Notes: generated by a model not told the origin, from the sequence alone. A DNA stretch of 64,000 nucleotides from Hygrocybe punicea (GCA_963556145.1 OY744471.1:3899590-3963589), one strand, 5' to 3'; positions 21,783-33,491 are shown, numbered from the stretch's first letter. Numbers and translations are program-made.

Positions 21783-22232
21783 TCCATGTTGGACAGGCTC
21801 GTTGCGGCTGTTTTGGAGCTTTCTGGGGGCGGTTTTTCGAGCAGGATCTGTGGAGCATTGAATGCTGGGTCCATTGGTGGTGTTAAAATGAGTGTGGGGG
21901 GCAGGACTAGTGAGATAAAAGGGAAATGCAGAGGGGGCATATATTGAACACCATGTGATGTGGCTGTGATGCTGTCACAAAAAGGCCAAAAGTCCGAGTT
22001 CTGCAGACCAGGAGGTACAACTGGTATGAAATAACTATACGGAGATGTCAAAAACATTGGAAATAGGTGTAGAAGCTGGTGGGAGACTGGAGGTGCATGA
22101 AATGCTGCCAAATATGGGGTGCTGTTGACTATAGGACGCTGTTGCTGCCAGAAAGAGGTGTAAAATGCCAAAAATGGCAAAGGCAAAGAGGGAAAGGTGA
22201 AGTGAGCTTGACACTCCTCACGGTGGGCTCCA

Positions 22233-22432
22233 GATGTGATGAACACAGCCTGGGTAGGTGTGGATTCAATTTGTGAGTTCATTGTCAGTGGGGTAAAAAC
22301 CCAAAACTCTTCTTGTTTGTGACTATTTACAAAAGCCACTATATACAAATTGTAGAACAAATGGGGAATCTGGTGAAATGAAGGATAAAGAGGATTTCCA
22401 TGCTCAAGAGGTCATCTACCTCTACAGCGGGT
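22233..22432 (+). repeat. Third copy of the ~195-bp repeat
   Basis: Direct copy of 19506-19704, with an extra GATAAA near 22384. It ends in CTACCTCTACA next to GGGTATTGACC. Confidence 0.8.
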
Positions 22433-22474
22433 ATTGACCCATGCAGGAAACCTGGCAGATTCCAGCCCACATCT

Positions 22475-22530
22475 ACCTCGTGTTGCTGACATGCACATCA
22501 ATTGATGTGGCACTGTGCAAACGTGAGGAG
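22475..22530. repeat. Palindromic SID box
   Basis: ACCTCGTGTTGC left arm, CACATCAATTGATGTG centre, GCAAACGTGAGG right arm. Same position relative to the cargo gene as in copy A. Confidence 0.75.
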
Positions 22531-23249
22531 TGGGGGGGCTGGGAACCACACAATGGGTTGGGTTCTCGTGGGCGAGAGACCCTTGCCCATCATATCCGTC
22601 TCCTCATTCCCCGCACCATCTCCCATTCTCCCCTTCCTCTCATCCTCCTTCATCGTCACGTACATGTCAGCCCGCGTTTTGATGCTGTTGAGCCTTGGTG
22701 TTCGCAGTTGTAGCATCGTGATTGTGGCACATGTTGGCATGTACTTGGGGGGGAAATGGGGTCTGGGGTGCGTTTGGGCACGTTCCGTTGCATGGGCACA
22801 GGCTTTGGGGCCTGTGTGGGCATCAAATGGTCAGGTGTTGTGGGACCATGGTCTGGGACACGTTGGAATGTGTTTTCTTGCACGGGTGCGGGGTTTGGGG
22901 CTGGGGTGGGACTTGAGACATGTTTGGACGCGTTTTGCAGCAGGGACAGTGTGTTTGGGGCTGATGCAGGCATGTGATGCATCTCCTGTTGGGTTTTGGG
23001 CATGGGGGTTCACTTTGGGGCACTATTTGATGATGGGGCATCGTGCAACGCAGTTGCCATTGTTTCTTGCAATGGTGGGTGTGTAGGGTCATGCTGGGAC
23101 ATGGTTTCATGCGAGGATTGGGCCATTTGGCAGGCAGTTGGTGTTGTGTTGCCACGGAAGTGGTGGCTAGTGGCGTCTTCTGTGTTTGTCGCGGATGCGT
23201 GCGTGCGTGGGGCAGCCTGTAGGGGCGCAGATGCATTGCTGGGTGTCAT
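22498..23249 (-). pseudogene. Pro/Thr-rich cargo gene of the TAGGCAATG family (copy B)
   Basis: From ATG 23249 the frame reads MTPSNASAPLQAAPRTHASA and stays open to SSNSAPK, where a TGA replaces a codon that is open in copy A. It resumes as MPKTQQEMHHMPASAPNTLS with three PVPMQ-type repeats (ENTFQRVPD, QRNVPKRTPD). The C-terminus GRMGDGAGNEETDMMGKGLS and FAQCHIN nearly matches copy A and stops inside the palindromic box. Conservation is strongest at both ends of the protein, which argues for past selection on the product. Function is unknown. Confidence 0.55.
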
Positions 23250-23460
23250 TGGGGTCCATATCGATGCTGGTGTTTGTGTTGAGTTCCCATGAAGCTGTGC
23301 AGCTCTGTTTGGGCTGGTACCTGTGGGTATACCAAGACCCACACACATGGGTACAGGTTTTGCCCATGTCCAAAAAAGGTAACCCATACCCATACCCAGC
23401 AGTACCCATACCTGCAACCTGTGCAGGTTACCCATACTCATGCCATTGCCTATCCACTAA

Positions 23461-23876
23461 CAGAACTCTTGGGGAATTTTTTAAGCACTTCATGAGGGCA
23501 GAAGGTGCAGTGTAAACTGCTCCTGCAATGTTTTGTCCAAAACATTCTATCTTCACAACTTCTATTTTTGGACTATCTAGATAAAATTCTCATTCAGATT
23601 CACACTGCAATTATATTTTTTGGGGAGCTATTTGTGCCTGGCTCCTCCCCTAAATATGGAAACTAGGGTCCAGCTCCCCAGGAAGCCATATAGAATAATC
23701 CTTATAAATGTACAATTTTACCCAACCAAAACCAGGATTTGCTGATGAAGGTCTCAGCCCCCCCACAAAGGTTACAAAGCAGTGAAGTCACTCAACAGAT
23801 GTCAAAGAAACATATTGATGATTGCACAATTACAGAGTATAACAAAATATTCATACATCAGTCTATCCAGATGTAG
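23461..23876. other. Gene-free spacer before the mariner relic
   Basis: AT-rich sequence. No feature found except a possible mariner edge around 23830-23876. Confidence 0.3.
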
Positions 23877-25067
23877 CTACAAATATCCACAGTGATGATA
23901 GAAAGCGTCAGCATTCTCTGCTGTCACTGTGTGCACTGATTCCCACAGTTGGCAAAAGACTTCAGCCTGCTGGTCAGGTGTTTCCATCACTGAACACACT
24001 ATGTTGTCCTTCCACCTGATGTCGGACTTGATTGCCAAGAATGCAAGTTCAATTGGGTTGAAATCCAGAGAGTATGGGGGGAGAAATTCAATTCACATAC
24101 CCCTATAATCCAATGAGTACCTGCAAGGAAGCAGGATCAATTACATACCTTTCCTCAATCATTTCAGCAATTAGATTTGACTTGTGGATGCAGCAGTTAT
24201 CCACTACAATGGTGGAGTTCACCTTGGGAAAAGGATTCATTTGCTCAAGCAGCTCTTTGATGAATTTGGTGAAGCGAGATGTTTTGAATGATCCTTTGAC
24301 AATCTTCACAGTCAATATCTCATTGAGGGAAATGGCAGGAAGTATGGAATATCTTGAATCACTGCTATCAGTAACTGATCTTGAATAGATAAAGAAACAA
24401 AATACTGTTTGCCCCAAATGAAGTAGACTTTTCTGACAGCATGCTGGCCCTGAATCACCCAAGTGTGGCCCCAGTACATTGTGTGCTGATCACAGGCACT
24501 CTCATCTACAAATACTAGCTGCTTGGCTTGAGACTGAAGGCCAACCCTTTGTATATATTCAGCACACAGCAGAGTACTCCTCTCAATAGCTACCTTCATC
24601 AGCTGTGTAGAATTATCAAAATTGTCAGTTAGAATAGCTAAAACAAAGGGAAACCAACCTTTTTCATAGTATGCCCACTATGGTGCAAGGCTCTCCATAT
24701 CATGGATAAGGATACTGATTTCTGGGTGCTCAGCTGGAGCTGGCCGTGAAGTTCTTCAAGGTACACATCACAGTTATCATCAATACAACCTTGGAGTAAC
24801 TGATGGGAATTTTGGTCAATACATCAACAATCTCAAGCAATGACATACTGAAACCTCCTCAGAGGTCAAATGATGACACCTTCCAATCAGCTGCTGGTCC
24901 ACCAATGGCTTAGAAACTTGGCCAGTTGAGTGATGTTGAGCTAGAATCCTGAGGACTTATTGTCAGCTTATGCCAGTGTAAGTGGCAACTTTGTCAAGAT
25001 CTTCACATGGTGCCATCCAAACAATTGCCCAGAGTAGGTCTTCAGAGATTCATTTGCCTTGTGGCAT
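23877..25067 (-). pseudogene. Tc1/mariner transposase (DDE), decayed
   Basis: An agaricomycete-type Tc1/mariner transposase is readable from ATG 25067 to TAG 23877. It starts MPQGK, a TGA, then ISEDLLWAIVWMAP (helix-turn-helix). Next come LSMIWRALHHSGHTMKKV and the first catalytic Asp in LVFVDESACDQHTMYWG. The second Asp lies in IVVDNCCIHKS and the acidic third residue in SLDFNPIELAF. The C-terminus is ENADAFYHHCGYL. The three acidic residues are present, but the frame has at least two TGA stops (one just before IEFLPPYS, where arginine is expected) and a frame break around 24740. It once cut and pasted DNA into TA sites and is now dead. Confidence 0.8.
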
Positions 25068-25149
25068 AGTGATTCAGAGTCATTTCAGAACATCAATGTA
25101 GGCTTTGGATACCATGTCAAGTTCAATGGTGAAGGGATCATTATTCAGG

Positions 25150-25437
25150 TAAAAACTACATCATACATGTCTCATATACAAAGAATAGACTAGCCATGCA
25201 CAAACCGAACAGATAGATGTCAAGAAAAATGGGTGGAGGTGGATAGTGTAGTACAGAGGTTCCAAGCCGCCTGTAAAGCCGAGTACTGAGTGTAGTCAGC
25301 TTATGGTGATGCATGCACCTGGGGTAGACATACCATGAAAGGTTCCATATAGTCCCTGGACAACATCTCTCCACTAGGTTAATGCAGATACACTCACAGC
25401 ATCAGGGTGGCATGGGGTGACATCAGAAATTCTCCAT
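25150..25437 (-). repeat. Dispersed repeat, inverted partner of 11761-12060
   Basis: Reads GMVYPRCMHH-type peptides on the minus strand like its partner. It sits directly upstream of the mariner relic; whether it belongs to that element is unclear. Confidence 0.7.
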
Positions 25438-26660
25438 TCTTTCACCTCCTTTTTTTCCAAACACTCCCTAGTGAAACCTATTTAGATCACACTTCATCAC
25501 CTCTGGATAAGTGCTAACACATATTGGCTACTGCAATATCTAGGCTATGAAAATCTCCACCCTTCTGTCACCTTCTGACCTGTTATACCTGCATCTATAC
25601 TCAATTGTAAATTTTAAACCTGAGACTTTACTGTTTATATCTGATGAAAATCCACAACAATGCTGCCATCACAATATATCCCTTGCACCCCCCTATGCAC
25701 CAGTATGCATGTTGTCTAAGCTATGCCAAACTAACTGTTTGCCTTCATATTTCTTCATGTAGGCATGTTTCAGATTGTGACTCCACTACCTGGCTGAGGT
25801 ACTTAAGGAGAACCAGCAGCTACCCATGCTATGCATGGGTTTATGTGTAAATCAAGTCACACATAGATTACTGTTATCGCATGACACAAGTTTAATCACA
25901 CACACATGAAGCACAAATCATTCATATTATTCAAAACTGTTGTAAAGTAAAAAGATCAGTCCAACATAAGCAAAACATCATTCAACTCCATGCATCAATT
26001 TATCCGTGGCATGAGCATTTGGTACTTGTTCTAGCTGATTTGGGTGTGGGATTCGGTGTCAGAGGGGCAGTGGCATGGGTAGCAACCATGGCAGGCGATG
26101 TTGTTGGGGTGGTCTTGAAATTATATCTGAACCTCAAGGACTCCAGCATAGAAGGAACCTCTAAGAAAAATACATTAGGAAAACCCAGCTTCAAATAAAC
26201 TCAGCACACAAATACCTGGATAAAAAAGTCAAATTGAGGTGCCTAAGTAATAAAAATGATCACGTCTAGTATGATCAGTTGTGAGCCAGCACAAGATGCA
26301 TTGAGGAATGCATGAAGTGAAAGGAAGAGTGGCAAATGGTGAGCAATAGGGCAAAATAAATGATGGATGTTGAGGTGGGAAGACACAGCCATAACTTGAG
26401 GAACATGGTTGCAGCATTACAATAAACCTGCCCCAAACCCATGGTACCATGGGTTTGGCCCTTGGTATTAGGCAGGTGTTGGATTTGCAGAACCATACCC
26501 CAACCTGTAAGACCCATGACCGGGACACCATGGGTTGACCTGTGACCTGTGACAAATGCTACGTGTATTGCACAGGTTTGGCGACCTGCATGGGTAAAGG
26601 ATGTGTATGGGTACAGGTATGGATTCCTGGACCTGCCAGCATTTTTTTAAGCCCTGGATC
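25438..26660. other. Mostly gene-free; possible small exon and GGGTA-rich fragment
   Basis: A 64-codon minus-strand frame (26000-26194, GFPNVFFLEVPSMLESLRFR) may be a terminal exon but is unrecognised. 26420-26640 is rich in CCATGGG/GGGTA repeats like the ends of the hAT-like elements. Similar sequence resumes at 28045-28100, so the element at 26669 probably inserted into one such copy. Confidence 0.35.
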
Positions 26661-26668
26661 ATCCAAAT

Positions 26669-27947
26669 CAAGGGGGTGTCGGAACGCGAATTTCCGATAT
26701 ACACTCATATTTTTTTTTACTGGGTCCGTTAACCCCCCTCCCCCCCCCTCCTTCTAAATAAGGCAAAATATCCGCATGTGATACCTACCACACAACTGCC
26801 TGAACAAAACTACACATACAAAGCCACAACTAGCACGTAGCATACATCAATAGAAACTAATTTCGACGACGCTTGGTCCTGCCACTTCCGTGGCAACTGG
26901 GGCACGCCCAACTTTTGGACGTGGTTTGGTCCAATTCCATGCAATTTCGATGGAACTAAGTACCATTGTCAGTTATCATAGTAGAAACAAAAAGAACAGC
27001 TCACCCAAACAGTCTCACAACCATGAACCTTGCAACGCACCACTAAATCCCCCGCCTCAATTTCAGCCTGTGAAACTTCCTTTCCACATTCGCACCCTTT
27101 CAGATCAATGACACGAGTCTTCCGTATACGTTGTGTCCGTGTTGAAATATCCATTACTGCAAAATGAGGTTCTTCTGCATTTGCACTGACCCCGGACCCA
27201 ATTCGGTCTGTGGTTGTCACAAGATCAGCCTCAGCCGAGGAAGCCATCAGGTCCTGATGCACAGCATCCAGGCACCCATCAGGACCATGATCAGACAATG
27301 TTGCGGCTGGGACATGATCGGTGGGGGAGCAAATGCTGAAGACCTCATCTGTGACGGATTCAATGACCTTGTCATCAAAAGCATCCTCGTTGGCAGAGGA
27401 GGTTCCTTGTGAGTCGTGATCTATATCATCCTCGGTTTCCTTATCTGCCCCTGGTATGAGCCCGGTGCATCTGGTTTTGCTTTTGGCTTTTTAAACAAAC
27501 CACCATGCGCCCCTTGCTTGCTAATAGCCTGCGCTACTCGACATGCTTTGGATTGGCGATGGATTTCCAGGTTTTTTAGGCCAGCTGTTCCCACTCGGAC
27601 CAGTTCTCCGCAATCAGGGCATTGGAGCTGGCTTTCTGATGTGTATTGATTTGTACTAGGCTCACAAAGGTTGACATTGGTTTTATAAATATTTTGTCAC
27701 CACATACCTTTTTTTCTTAGCCATTTCGGCTGATTATGAAAGTGCACCAGCTTGAAGAAATAATTTTGCCTTCGTATTACTTCATGGGACAGCTACAATG
27801 CTTCTATTATTACTTCTTAGGCATGAATGAAGTAATTAGCCTGCCACTTTCACAGCAAAACCCGGAGTCCAAAAAAATTATTCGGGCAGCCAGCTGACCC
27901 CCCCCCGCCTACCCTAGGTTCGGGATTCGCGTTCTGACACCCCCTTG
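26669..27947. mobile_element. Non-autonomous TIR element carrying a zinc-finger gene
   Basis: Termini are CAAGGGGGTGTCRGAACGCG, inverted at the other end with a single mismatch over about 22 bp. The element is flanked by the exact octamer ATCCAAAT at 26661-26668 and 27948-27955. A CAAGGGG start with an 8-bp TSD suits hAT or KDZ-like DNA transposons; I cannot tell which. Subterminal C-runs (26733-26752 and 27898-27906) mirror each other. The only gene inside is the zinc-finger gene at 26857-27724. Confidence 0.88.
26857..27724 (-). CDS. Two-finger cysteine-rich protein (C2HC N-terminal, PHD-like C-terminal)
   Basis: A candidate ATG at 27724 (MAKKK) is followed by an intron. The next exon has a C2HC finger, LQCPDCGELVRVGTAGLKNL followed by HRQSKAC, and a Lys-rich linker. 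After a frame change (unresolved intron or real frameshift, near 27455) comes an acidic segment (ETEDDIDHD). A basic stretch RTQRIRKTRVIDL leads into CECG, VVRCKVHGCETVW. A 49-bp intron (26956-27004) and a final exon FHRNCMELD ... WACPSCHG ending GRTKRRRN complete a PHD-like cluster. The N-terminal finger followed by a PHD-like ending resembles a multi-copy agaricomycete family of unknown role. It lies wholly inside a TIR element, so it is cargo. DNA or chromatin binding is inferred only. Confidence 0.6.
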
Positions 27948-27955
27948 ATCCAAAT

Positions 27956-28675
27956 GGTCAAGTATTGAGCTAGATATGCTCAAAATACTTTATTCTAGTG
28001 TTTTAAGCATATCTAGCTCCATAATTGATTGTTTTGGGCTTAACATGATGGGTCCAACAGGTGCAGGTACAGGTATGGCCATGTGTACCTGTGCCATTCA
28101 TTACATTTACACAAAAATAGACAAATCAGATAAATTGACCATTCTCCTTGCCTGATATTTTTTCAAAGTGTAAAGAGAAAAGTTGTCAAGAATCCCTCAA
28201 GCTCAGGCTTCAATTCTTCTGTGCCTTAAATCTCACTCTAGCCCAAGTTATGAAAACATTGTGTTTCCATATCAATGTCAAATTCACCCCAACTTTAAAG
28301 GTATTTGTGATAAGGAGAAATGTCATTCTATTCAAATTATGTTTTTACGCCATGCAATAATGTGTGTGTAATGGGTTACTAGGTAGGGCTGAGTGAAACG
28401 TGATCAGTGTGCCGCATGTCGAAGGCCAGTTTCTGATCGGAGGCCGACTGTCATACGCCGAGGCATACAAATCAGTGAATGATGGCGTTGACATGCGTGA
28501 CTGTTGCCCCATATGGCAATGTATTTATCTATATTTGGTAATACCTTAGCGATTGAATTACGGGCGACTTCAGTTTTGATTATTTGCACTCGCACTGGTC
28601 GAGGTCTTCCGCTCCCGTCGATGCCTTATAAAGTCACCGTTGACGTCGCGTATCTTTCCATCGCCTCGCTGTAAC
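27956..28675. promoter_or_regulatory. Spacer and promoter region of the oxidoreductase gene
   Basis: Up to about 28380 no gene is seen; GGGTA-type repeats fade out by 28100. TATAAA at about 28628, some 45 bp before the ATG, is a plausible TATA element for the gene at 28676. Confidence 0.45.
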
Positions 28676-30542
28676 ATGCGATCCCTCACTTACCTCCTCA
28701 CCGTCCTCATCCCAGTCGTTCTCTGTTCAGACTCGGACACACTCACCCCAGCACGGCATGCTTGTACGTCTCTCACGATCTCGCTCAATTCCTCGATTGT
28801 CCAATCTCGTGGCAATGAGTATCAAGCAGCAGCTTCTGGCGCCTGGAACCTATTCAATGCCCAGTCTAGTCCCACGTGCATCGTCTTCCCCCGCACTTCT
28901 TCTCATGTGCAGACTGCCATGAAAGCTATTTATAACGCCAGCGCGCACTATGCCGTTCAGGCCGGTGGTCACAGTGCCATGAAGGATTGGAACACGTATG
29001 TTCTCTCCAACGTCGTTACTATCACGATTCCCTTACGGAAGACGTTGCAAATAGGATTCAGAATGGTGTTCTTATTGATTTCACCCATATGAAAGCCGTG
29101 TCCTACAACCATGCGACAGATACAATTACCCTTCAACCTGGTGTGCGTTGGGATGAAGCTTTGTCTGCCCTTCAATCCCAGGGTGTGGCTCCCGTTGGAG
29201 CCAGACTAGGGTACGTTCAAATTCGCATGTGCTGTGCTTTCAATTGGTGACTCGTACACGGGATGGAACAGCGATGTTGGAACAGGTTATCTGCTCGGTG
29301 GTGGATTGAGTTACCTGTCGCCGGCGCACGGATTTGGTGCTGATACGTACAAGGAAGTTGACGTGGTACTGGTCTCTGGAGAACTCGTCACTGCGACAGT
29401 CAACAACCAGTATTCAGACCTATTCCTTGCGCTGAAAGGTGGTGCAAATCGCTTTGGGATTGTCACACGCTACGAGTTGTACGCCGTGCACACCGGCACA
29501 ATGAATGATAAGAATTGGTTTGGTGGTAGCATTATAGTACGTTCCAAGTACATCATTATATTTATACGACATGACAACACTAATATTCCTTGTCCCGCAG
29601 TATCCCGCAGATTCTTTCACTGCGTTACTCAAAGCAACAGCAAATTATGTCCGCAATGTGAACGACTCCAGGGCCGGTACTCTCCATTTCTTTTGCGTCA
29701 AAAGTTCATTTAATTGATGACAAAAACAATAGCTATCCTCGTAACTCTGGCCAAGTTAAACACAGGTAGTGGCGTTACCCCACTCGCTGCTGCGTACATG
29801 TTCTTCAACGGATCATCCCTACCGCCTAGCATTTACGGCGAATTTCTTTCCATCCCAGCGACGGTAAAAAATCTCACTTCAATGAGCTACTTTGACGTGG
29901 CCTCAGCCCTAGGAGCGGGAAACAATCCTGGCTTCGGGCAGCATTTCGGCGCTTCGGCCCTCGGTAGCGACGAGAAACTTTATCTGGATGCCTTCGCACA
30001 CTGGTCTAATTTTACCGATGCCTTCATTTCCAGCATATCAACGAGCGTACTTGCATTCACACCTGTGCTGGAGACGCAGATTCAGGCCGGTAGGGCAAGA
30101 GGTGGTAACGCGATGAACCCACCTGATGGCGGCTACGCTGCCGTGCAGATGCAGCAGACTTTTGTCCCAAATATCACTGCCATGCCAGCAGATGTCCAAC
30201 AAGGTTTCCAACTTCTTGTTCAACAGTATGTTATTACTTTCTTATTTATTTTCTTTCTCCCCTCTTCCTGACCTGACTCCGCTTCCTTTTTCCTCTTTTA
30301 GGGTTCCTCGGTCACCAGGTCTCCCATTATTCATGAGCGAATGTGATGCTAATCAGAACGTCTTCGAGACATATGGCTCATTCGAACAGATAAAGCAGAC
30401 TTACGCCAAATACGACCCCACAAGGTACGTAAATGCATCAGGCCGCTTTTGACTTGTTTAATTAAAAAACACCCGTGGTTTTCTGACTTATGACATCGTC
30501 AGGTTCAATATGGGGCATACGACTGGTCCTCTCGGCCTCTGA
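28676..30542 (+). CDS. Secreted FAD-linked oxidoreductase (PCMH/berberine-bridge-like)
   Basis: Seven exons (28676-28995, 29055-29210, 29272-29536, 29601-29676, 29733-30225, 30302-30424, 30503-30542) join in phase over six GT-AG introns into 490 residues with no internal stop. Residues 1-17 are a hydrophobic secretion signal. The FAD-binding PCMH domain follows: TCIVFPRTSSHVQTAMKAIY, then AGGHS with His99 as the expected covalent flavin ligand, VRWDEALSALQSQGVAPVGA, and DVGTGYLLGGGLSYLSPAHG. A substrate domain holds FGIVTRYELYAVHTG. The end (KYDPTRFNMGHTTGPLGL) matches the usual C-terminal region. Such enzymes oxidise alcohols, sugars or alkaloid-like compounds with O2 outside the cell; the substrate cannot be read. 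It appears functional despite transposons on both sides. Confidence 0.92.
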
Positions 30543-30841
30543 TGGAAGTCAACTCCTCAACCAGCCCACATGTATCTCCGGGATACCGTTGGGAGTTTGT
30601 GGATGCGTGCCGGGGAATGCAAAGATGCCTCGGAGCCATATGTACCCACTGCGTTGTGTGTTGAAAATTACATGAATGGAATGAAGAACTCCTAAGTTGT
30701 CCAGGTCATGATCAAGCTCAGGTGAGGGTTTGCGTGCGCGTGTACGAAATGAGATCAATCTAGGGATGGTGATCCACCACCAATTCTCATTTGTATGATT
30801 ACAATCTCTTGGAATTCCAAGTAGACAGGGAAATGTAATTA
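30543..30841. other. 3' flank of the oxidoreductase
   Basis: No supported gene. Overlapping minus-strand frames do not resemble a family. Confidence 0.3.
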
Positions 30842-31414
30842 CAGCCGTTGGCATAATCCTTGACAGTAAAAAAAAAGTGCCAATTACAACAAATACAGTA
30901 AATATACAATAACTCATGAAATACCTCATAGATTGATATGGTTGCAGAGTGAAAGATGTACCATTTTGAAGGGCTATTGGCTCCTGTAATTAGATTTGGA
31001 TAATATTTAGTGTGTGGTGAGTTGCAGATGAAATAGATGATAAACTGACACTTTTTGAGACACAAAATGATATTGTAAGATTATGGCATCAAATCAGCTC
31101 CTATGAAGAAAATTGTATGGAGAAGGTTGTTCATTTTTGCAAGGGCTAGAAGTACATATACTGTGTTTTTCTTTATTTTTGTTCTTTGAGCTAATATTTA
31201 TGATTCATGCAGCATTTCAGACCTAATGCAGACAAATGTAATACAGATGCAATATTAGCTCAAGGAACAAAAATAAAGAAAACACAGTATATGCACTTCT
31301 AGCCCTTGCAAAAATGAACTTTCTCCATACAATCTTCTTCATAGGAACTGATTTGATGCCATAATCTTACAATATCATTTTGTGTCTCAAAAAGTGTCAG
31401 TTTATCATCTATTT
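30842..31414. mobile_element. Mariner-type foldback element, right arm truncated
   Basis: After a TA at 30840-30841 it starts CAGCCGTTGGCATAATCCTT. The left arm runs to about 31170. The right arm returns as its reverse complement but stops at 31414, so the outer 190 bp of that arm is missing. The arms encode LWHQISSYEEDC-type peptide, as in the copy at 32715. Confidence 0.8.
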
Positions 31415-31700
31415 TGTTCAGGCTGTTCAACAAGTGATCACTGCAAGAATGAATAAGTCTACTGCACATAATACATGTAGCTACATCACAGATACAGCTG
31501 ATACATTGTTCATACAATTGTTGCTGCAAGGGAAATGCTACAGAAGAATGCTGGGACACTTGTTGAACACTTGTTGAACACTGTTCAGCCTGTTCAACAA
31601 GCATTCACTATTTGCATTATTAATACTTGCAATGCACACATTAAATTTTGATACATCACAGATACATATGATATATTGTTTGTACAATTGTTGCAGGGCA
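31408..31700. repeat. Imperfect tandem pair, about 170 bp
   Basis: TTCAACAAG, a TGCACA segment, CATCACAGATACA and CAATTGTTGC recur in order in 31415-31530 and 31590-31697. The first copy abuts the truncated foldback arm. Confidence 0.6.
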
Positions 31701-31739
31701 TTAAGCAAGATATTACCAACTGACTTGGGATGCCTAAAA

Positions 31740-32040
31740 ATGAGATTGCCCAACTGACTTGGGAATAGCTGAATCAGGCTGAGATATATCCTGGGCCAAC
31801 TGGGATGGTCCAGGCTGATCTTCTCAGGATATATCCTGGGCCAACTGGAATCGTTCAGGCTGATGTTCCCAGGATATATCCTGGCCCAACTGACATGGTC
31901 CAGGCTGATTTTCTTAAGATATACCCTGGCCCCACTGACATGGTTTAGGTTGATTTTCTCAGGACACCCAACTGGGATGGTCTAGCCTAATTTTATCAGG
32001 ATATCTCCTAGACCAACTAGGATAGTCTTGGCTGATGCTA
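31740..32040. repeat. Minisatellite, ~47-bp units with AGGATATATCCT core
   Basis: Six to seven degenerate units contain AGGATATATCCTGG, CCAACTGGGATGGTCCAGGC and TGATCTTCTC. Each has the self-complementary core AGGATATATCCT. The same array with the same left flank recurs at 49890-50175. 32040-32714 is AT-rich with no supported gene. Confidence 0.85.
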
Positions 32041-32714
32041 ACCTTCCCAATTATAACATTTCTGTTGAAAATTATCTTTTGGTTTATGTTCTTAATTCAC
32101 TATTTATTGTCTGCTATTGGTAAAACAAAGGTAACATGACTGTGTATTCTTCACAAAGTATCATATACTTCAACATACAATTTACAAGTTCCATATTTCA
32201 TGTCACCATTCTCATTACATTCAAAGAATGATAGAACTTCTATTTTTGGTTGTTACTTGTAGAGCACTTATTGCTATTTGCAGTTATTTTGGCACATGTA
32301 ACATAATCACAAATTTATCATGTTTTAATTGTAACTCCTTTGAGCAGAATCACATGATTAGTTCAGCAAAATTGCAGTACATTTCAATTCCTAGATGCCA
32401 ATAATACAAATGAAATAATTTGTTTGATATATACTCAGTTTGGCTTATAAATAACTAAAATCAACATGCAGATTTTTGTGCATTTGTTATGTCTGTGAGA
32501 AGAGAAATAGATGTTTTGGTTAGTCAATAGTATATATCTTGAGGTGCTACAATCAAATGTATAACATTCCAGGACCTCTATATGTTCCACCCCACGTTCA
32601 GCAGTTGTCCCATGCACAATATGGTATCCTGTCTTCATTCTGTGGCATTACCATTGTACAAACAATGTTATGGCCTCTACTATCAACATCTCCTTGCAAT
32701 TCACATCATACTTA

Positions 32715-33489
32715 CAGCCATTTGCAGCAAGCTTGACACTAACTCAAATTTTTTGAAGTTTAGAAAAATAAAAGTAATTCAGCTATATCTCATGAAGTAC
32801 TGCATGGATTGAGATGGTTATAGAGGGAAATTTGTACTATTTCTAAAGGGCTATCTACTCCTGTAATTATATTGGGCCAATGTTTAGTGTATGGTGAGTT
32901 GTGGATGAAATAGAAGGTAAACCAGTATTTTTTGACATCCAAAATAATATTGTCAAATTATGGCATCAAATGAGCTCCTATGAACAAGATTGTAGGAAGG
33001 AAATTGTTCAGTTTTGTAAGGGCTAGAAGCTCATATACCGTATTTTTCTTCATCTTTGTCATTTGAGCCTATCATCATGATTCTTGTAGGGTTTCAAGCC
33101 TCATGCAGACAAACATAGTATAGATGTAATATTTGGCTCAAAGGACAAAAAAAAAGCAAATCACGATATATGTACTTCAAGCCCTTAAAAAACTGAACAA
33201 TTTCCTTCCTACAATCTTGTTCATAGGAGCTCATTTGATGCCATAATTTGACAATATTATTTTGGATGTCAAAAAATACTGGTTTACCTTCTATTTCATC
33301 CACAACTCACCATACACTAAACATTGGCCCAATATAATTACAGGAGTAGATAGCCCTTTAGAAATAGTACAAATTTCCCTCTATAACCATCTCAATCCAT
33401 GCAGTACTTCATGAGATATAGCTGAATTACTTTTATTTTTCTAAACTTCAAAAAATTTGAGTTAGTGTCAAGCTTGCTGCAAATGGCTG
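32715..33489. mobile_element. Complete 775-bp foldback MITE with TA target duplications
   Basis: It starts CAGCCATTTGCAGCAAGCTT after TA (32713-32714) and ends with the exact inverse before TA (33490-33491). The whole element is one long palindrome with arms of about 370 bp meeting near 33100. The arms are almost identical, so the element is young or protected from decay. TIR and TSD place it with Tc1/mariner elements. Each arm encodes VKLWHQMSSYEQDCRKE, a peptide also seen at 31080-31130. Confidence 0.92.
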
Positions 33490-33491
33490 TA

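Larger units (their letters stand above)
19167..23452. mobile_element. Non-autonomous hAT-like element, family TAGGCAATG (copy B)
   Basis: TIRs are TAGGCAATGGCATGGGTA (left) and TAGGCAATGGCATGAGTA (reverse complement of the right end). The flanking octamers are identical: TCCACTAA at 19159-19166 and 23453-23460. GGGTA/TACCC repeats crowd both ends. Inside are three copies of a 200-bp repeat (19307, 19506, 22233), a gene region of nine 54-residue repeats (19851-21782, minus), and a cargo gene (22498-23249, minus) related to that of copy A. At 4.3 kb it is far larger than a MITE and lacks a transposase. Confidence 0.85.

Noticed and set aside
19307..22432. LTR pair around the 54-residue repeat gene
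   Set aside because: The 200-bp repeats lack TG/CA ends, one copy is inverted, and no primer site, purine tract or TSD was found.
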